From Hyunsoonleella ulvae (GTDB lineage Bacteria > Bacteroidota > Bacteroidia > Flavobacteriales > Flavobacteriaceae), in assembly GCF_016827605.1 (NCBI RefSeq), contig NZ_JAEPJQ010000007.1:1-64000 (forward strand): a DNA stretch of 64,000 bases, in the 5' to 3' direction. Positions within the stretch are counted from its first letter, which is position 1, and every line of letters begins with the position of its first letter. The position numbers were made by a program, and so were the translations under genes. The notes below the pieces were generated by a model. That model did not search any database. It saw only the letters and a program-made list of their open reading frames with translations, and was not told the origin of the DNA. Of this stretch, positions 61,367-64,000 are shown piece after piece.

Positions 61367-62407
61367 ATGAAACAACAAAATAAAGTTTTTGACAATGTAT
61401 TAGATTTAGTAGGCAATACACCGCTTGTTAAACTTAATCGCATCACTTCAAAGCTAAAAGGGAAATTTTACGCAAAAGTAGAATCTTTCAATCCAGGTCA
61501 GTCTTCCAAAGATAGAATAGCACTTTACATTATAGAACAAGCTGAAAAACAAGGTATATTAAAACCAGGAGATACTATTATAGAGACTACATCTGGTAAT
61601 ACAGGATTTAGTTTAGCTATGGTAAGCATCATAAAAGGATACGAGTGTATACTTGCAGTTAGTTCTAAATCTTCGGCAGATAAAATTGATATGCTAAAAA
61701 CCATGGGGGCCAAAGTTTATGTTTGCCCTGCTCATGTAAGTGCTGATGACCCTCGCTCATACTATCAAGTGGCAAAGCGGCTTCATGATGAGATGAAGGG
61801 ATCTGTGTATATCAACCAATACTTTAATCAGCTCAACATAGATGCACATTATGCGTCTACTGGCCCAGAAATTTGGCAACAAACAGAGGGCAAAATAACA
61901 CACTTAGTGGCATGTAGCGGTACAGGAGGTACAATTTCAGGGACAGCTAAATACTTGAAAGAACAAAATCCAGATATTCAGATTATTGGTGTGGATGCAT
62001 TTGGATCTGTAATCAAGAAGTACCATGAGACCAGAGAGTTTGATGAAAAAGAAATTTACCCTTATCGTATAGAGGGCTTAGGGAAAAATTTAATACCGGC
62101 AGCTACAGATTTTGATACTATTGATGAGTTTGTTAAAGTAACAGATGAAGATAGTGCGCACACTGCAAGGGAAATTGCCAGAACAGAGGGTATGTTTGTA
62201 GGGTATACTTCAGGAGCGGCAATCCAAGCCATCAAACAACTAGGTGAGGAGAAAAGGTTTAAAAAGGAAGATTTGGTTGTAGTAATATTTCCAGATCATG
62301 GTTCTAGATACATGAGTAAAGTGTATTGTGATAAGTGGATGAACGATCAAGGATTTTTTGATAGTATTCACGAAGAAGCCTCACAAAAAATTCAGTACAT
62401 AAAATAG
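61367..62407 (+). CDS. PLP-dependent cysteine-synthase-like enzyme, probable cysteate synthase
   Basis: The 346-residue fold-type II PLP enzyme has [15 protein letters not shown], the PLP-lysine context [12 protein letters not shown] (about residue 48), the [13 protein letters not shown] loop and the phosphate-binding [14 protein letters not shown]. It lacks the CBS domains of cystathionine beta-synthase. The substrate loop [17 protein letters not shown] differs from ordinary cysteine synthase, which usually reads P-x-x-M/T-S-x-E-R. It lies next to the acyltransferase that would use its product. In flavobacteria such a pair makes cysteate and then the capnine base of sulfonolipids. A cysteine synthase role cannot be excluded. 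Confidence 0.78.
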   Translation: MKQQNKVFDNVLDLVGNTPLVKLNRITSKLKGKFYAKVESFNPGQSSKDRIALYIIEQAEKQGILKPGDTIIETTSGNTGFSLAMVSIIKGYECILAVSSKSSADKIDMLKTMGAKVYVCPAHVSADDPRSYYQVAKRLHDEMKGSVYINQYFNQLNIDAHYASTGPEIWQQTEGKITHLVACSGTGGTISGTAKYLKEQNPDIQIIGVDAFGSVIKKYHETREFDEKEIYPYRIEGLGKNLIPAATDFDTIDEFVKVTDEDSAHTAREIARTEGMFVGYTSGAAIQAIKQLGEEKRFKKEDLVVVIFPDHGSRYMSKVYCDKWMNDQGFFDSIHEEASQKIQYIK

Positions 62408-62430
62408 TAAGTAAATAAATACTTTTTTGA

Positions 62431-62472
62431 AAATGGTTTTTTGTTTATCGCAAAAAACCATTTCTTTTTTTA
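62431..62472 (+). terminator. Terminator between the two sulfonolipid-type genes
   Basis: AAATGGTTTTTTG (62431-62443) and CAAAAAACCATTT (62451-62463) are perfect 13-base arms followed by TTTTTTT. The two PLP-enzyme genes are therefore probably separate transcripts, or are partly coupled by read-through. Confidence 0.75.
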
Positions 62473-62635
62473 TTTTGTCGATAATTGGAGAGTAAAAATT
62501 GTGGTTAAACCAGATAAATATTTAATTTTGCAGTAACTAACTAAGAACTGAAAAACTTCATACCTCAAACATAAAGGAACTCTATAAAAGTTCAAAAGCA
62601 TTATGTTTAATTTAGAGATATATTTTTAATAGTAG

Positions 62636-63895
62636 ATGAAAGATTTATTTGATAAGATTTACAAGGATAAGGGACCTTTAGGGAAATGGGCTTCCCATGC
62701 TGAAGGTTATTTTGTGTTTCCGAAACTTGAAGGGGAAATTTCAAACAGAATGAAGTTTCAAGGTAAAGAAGTAATTACCTGGAGTATAAACGATTATTTA
62801 GGTTTAGCAAACCATCCAGAGGTAAGAAAAGTGGATGCGGAAGCAGCCGCAGAGTATGGCTCTGCTTACCCTATGGGAGCTAGGATGATGTCTGGTCATA
62901 CAAATCTTCATGAACAACTTCAAAATGAATTAGCTGCGTTTGTTAAAAAGGAAGCAGCTTATTTGCTTAATTTTGGATATCAAGGAATGGTATCTACAAT
63001 TGATGCACTGGTAGCTAAGGATGATATTATTGTATATGATGTTGATGCACATGCATGTATTATAGATGGTGTGCGTTTGCACATGGGTAAACGTTTTACC
63101 TATAAACATAATGATGTAGACAGCTTAGAGAAAAACTTAGAGCGTGCAACAAAAATGGCAGAACAAACCGGAGGAGGTATCCTGGTTATTTCTGAGGGTG
63201 TGTTCGGTATGCGTGGAGAGCAAGGAAGATTAAAGGAGATTGTAGATTTAAAGAAGAAGTTTAATTTTAGGCTTTTTGTTGATGATGCTCATGGTTTTGG
63301 TACTCTTGGAGCAACAGGAGCAGGAGCTGGTGAGGAGCAAGGTGTTCAAGATGATATAGATGTGTATTTTGCCACATTTGCTAAATCTATGGCTAGTACA
63401 GGAGCCTTTATTGCTGGAGATCAGGAAATTATAGATTATTTAAAGTACAATTTACGATCTCAAATGTTTGCAAAATCGTTGCAAATGCAATTGGTGAAAG
63501 GAGCTTTAAAACGACTGGATATGTTAAGAACAATGCCAGAGTTAAAACAAAACTTATGGAAGGTTGTCAATGCACTTCAATCTGGTTTAAAAGATAGAGG
63601 TTTCGATATTGGAACTACGCAAAGTTGTGTAACTCCAGTGTATTTAAAAGGTAGTATTCCAGAAGCTATGGCTTTAGTTAAGGATTTACGTGAAAATTAT
63701 GGAATATTCTGTTCTATAGTAGTTTATCCTGTGATACCTAAAGGATTGATTTTATTAAGAATGATCCCTACGGCAACACATACTTTGGAAGATGTTAGGG
63801 AAACCCTAGATGCTTTTGATGCTATTAGAGACAGGTTGCAAAATGGGACTTATAAGCGTTTGTCGGCAGCAGTGATGTCGGCTATGGGAGAGTAA
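62636..63895 (+). CDS. Alpha-oxoamine synthase, probable cysteate fatty-acyltransferase (capnine synthesis)
   Basis: The 419-residue fold-type I PLP enzyme belongs to the AONS/KBL/serine-palmitoyltransferase family. It has YGSAYPMGARMMSGHTNLHEQLQ (about 75), LFVDDAHGFGTLGATGAG (about 217) and the PLP-lysine context YFATFAKSMASTGAF (about 243). Such enzymes condense an amino acid with an acyl thioester and release CO2. Flavobacterial homologs join cysteate to a branched fatty acyl group to form the capnine backbone, and the F. johnsoniae enzyme is needed for efficient gliding. Its place after a cysteate-synthase-like gene supports this role over serine palmitoyltransferase or biotin synthesis. 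Confidence 0.85.
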   Translation: MKDLFDKIYKDKGPLGKWASHAEGYFVFPKLEGEISNRMKFQGKEVITWSINDYLGLANHPEVRKVDAEAAAEYGSAYPMGARMMSGHTNLHEQLQNELAAFVKKEAAYLLNFGYQGMVSTIDALVAKDDIIVYDVDAHACIIDGVRLHMGKRFTYKHNDVDSLEKNLERATKMAEQTGGGILVISEGVFGMRGEQGRLKEIVDLKKKFNFRLFVDDAHGFGTLGATGAGAGEEQGVQDDIDVYFATFAKSMASTGAFIAGDQEIIDYLKYNLRSQMFAKSLQMQLVKGALKRLDMLRTMPELKQNLWKVVNALQSGLKDRGFDIGTTQSCVTPVYLKGSIPEAMALVKDLRENYGIFCSIVVYPVIPKGLILLRMIPTATHTLEDVRETLDAFDAIRDRLQNGTYKRLSAAVMSAMGE

Positions 63896-63917
63896 TTACT
63901 ATCAGTATTCAATATAA

Positions 63918-63951
63918 AAAAAGGTTCGAAATTGTTTCGAACCTTTTTTGT
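63918..63951 (+). terminator. Terminator after the acyltransferase gene
   Basis: AAGGTTCGAAA and TTTCGAACCTT form an 11-bp perfect stem around TTG, with As upstream and Ts downstream. Confidence 0.85.
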
Positions 63952-64000
63952 TATAAATCTTTTCTGTAAGTTTTCCGTTTTCTATACACTTTGGGATCAA

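Noticed and set aside
1-64000. CRISPR arrays, insertion sequences, prophage or rRNA genes
   Set aside because: No regular direct-repeat/spacer array, transposase, integrase, phage structural gene or rRNA segment was found; the repeats seen are short palindromic intergenic families.

Overview
The window looks like chromosomal DNA of a member of the Flavobacteriaceae (Bacteroidota). The evidence is seen in the sequence. It is AT-rich. Several intergenic regions carry the Bacteroidota promoter form TTTG-N19/20-TAnnTTTG, perfect at 3101-3131 and 47378-47409. MutS2 lacks an Smr domain. There is a giant fused ResB/CcsA cytochrome c synthetase, a bacillithiol deacetylase (BshB1), many lipobox lipoproteins, and what looks like a capnine (sulfonolipid) gene pair. 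No IS element, prophage, CRISPR array or rRNA operon is visible.

Layout. 0-8.4 kb: SLC13-type permease, bshB1, a tRNA-His unit with a tRNA-like relic, a GH19-type lipoprotein with a small partner lipoprotein, a DUF4139 protein carrying an inserted SusC-like carboxypeptidase/plug segment, and a DCC thiol-disulfide protein. 8.4-12.2 kb: a membrane TPR/HTH regulator diverging from a lipoprotein of the cholesterol-dependent cytolysin superfamily, with GCTTGTCC repeats between them. 12.4-23.2 kb: mutS2, sppA, and an ammonifying nitrite-reduction block (porin, nrfH, nrfA, then the ccsBA haem-ligation protein) behind an FNR-like palindrome. 23.4-30.9 kb: an acyl-CoA carboxylase beta subunit, a flavin reductase-GNAT-MarR operon with a clear promoter and operator, two pirins, a small membrane protein, ettA, and two small membrane proteins.

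31.2-42.1 kb is a co-directional run of eleven genes. It encodes a long cytosolic coiled-coil protein, an unknown 354-aa protein, a four-helix-bundle protein, a AAA+ ATPase with a D-D Walker B, a NudK-like Nudix hydrolase, an unknown 411-aa protein, several membrane proteins and a large membrane-anchored protein. I cannot match it to a described system. It is the best candidate here for an uncharacterised membrane-associated AAA+ machine, although it could be a conserved housekeeping cluster of the group.

42.1-49.8 kb: MarR-GNAT fusion with a perfect palindromic operator, a coiled-coil membrane protein, a Crp-family regulator, fumC, a 1-Cys peroxiredoxin, small genes, an ArsC-like protein, a HAD phosphatase, and prfB with an intact programmed +1 frameshift. 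50-56.1 kb: a surface-glycan segment with three paralogous GT2 glycosyltransferases, an ATP-grasp/HAD pair, a decayed membrane gene and a frameshifted GT14-like gene. 56.1-64 kb: a Cys-rich lipoprotein, threonine aldolase, YbaB/EbfC, an S9A peptidase, then two PLP enzymes that fit cysteate synthase and cysteate fatty-acyltransferase of capnine synthesis.

All functional calls rest on motif recognition by eye. No database search or folding program was run.
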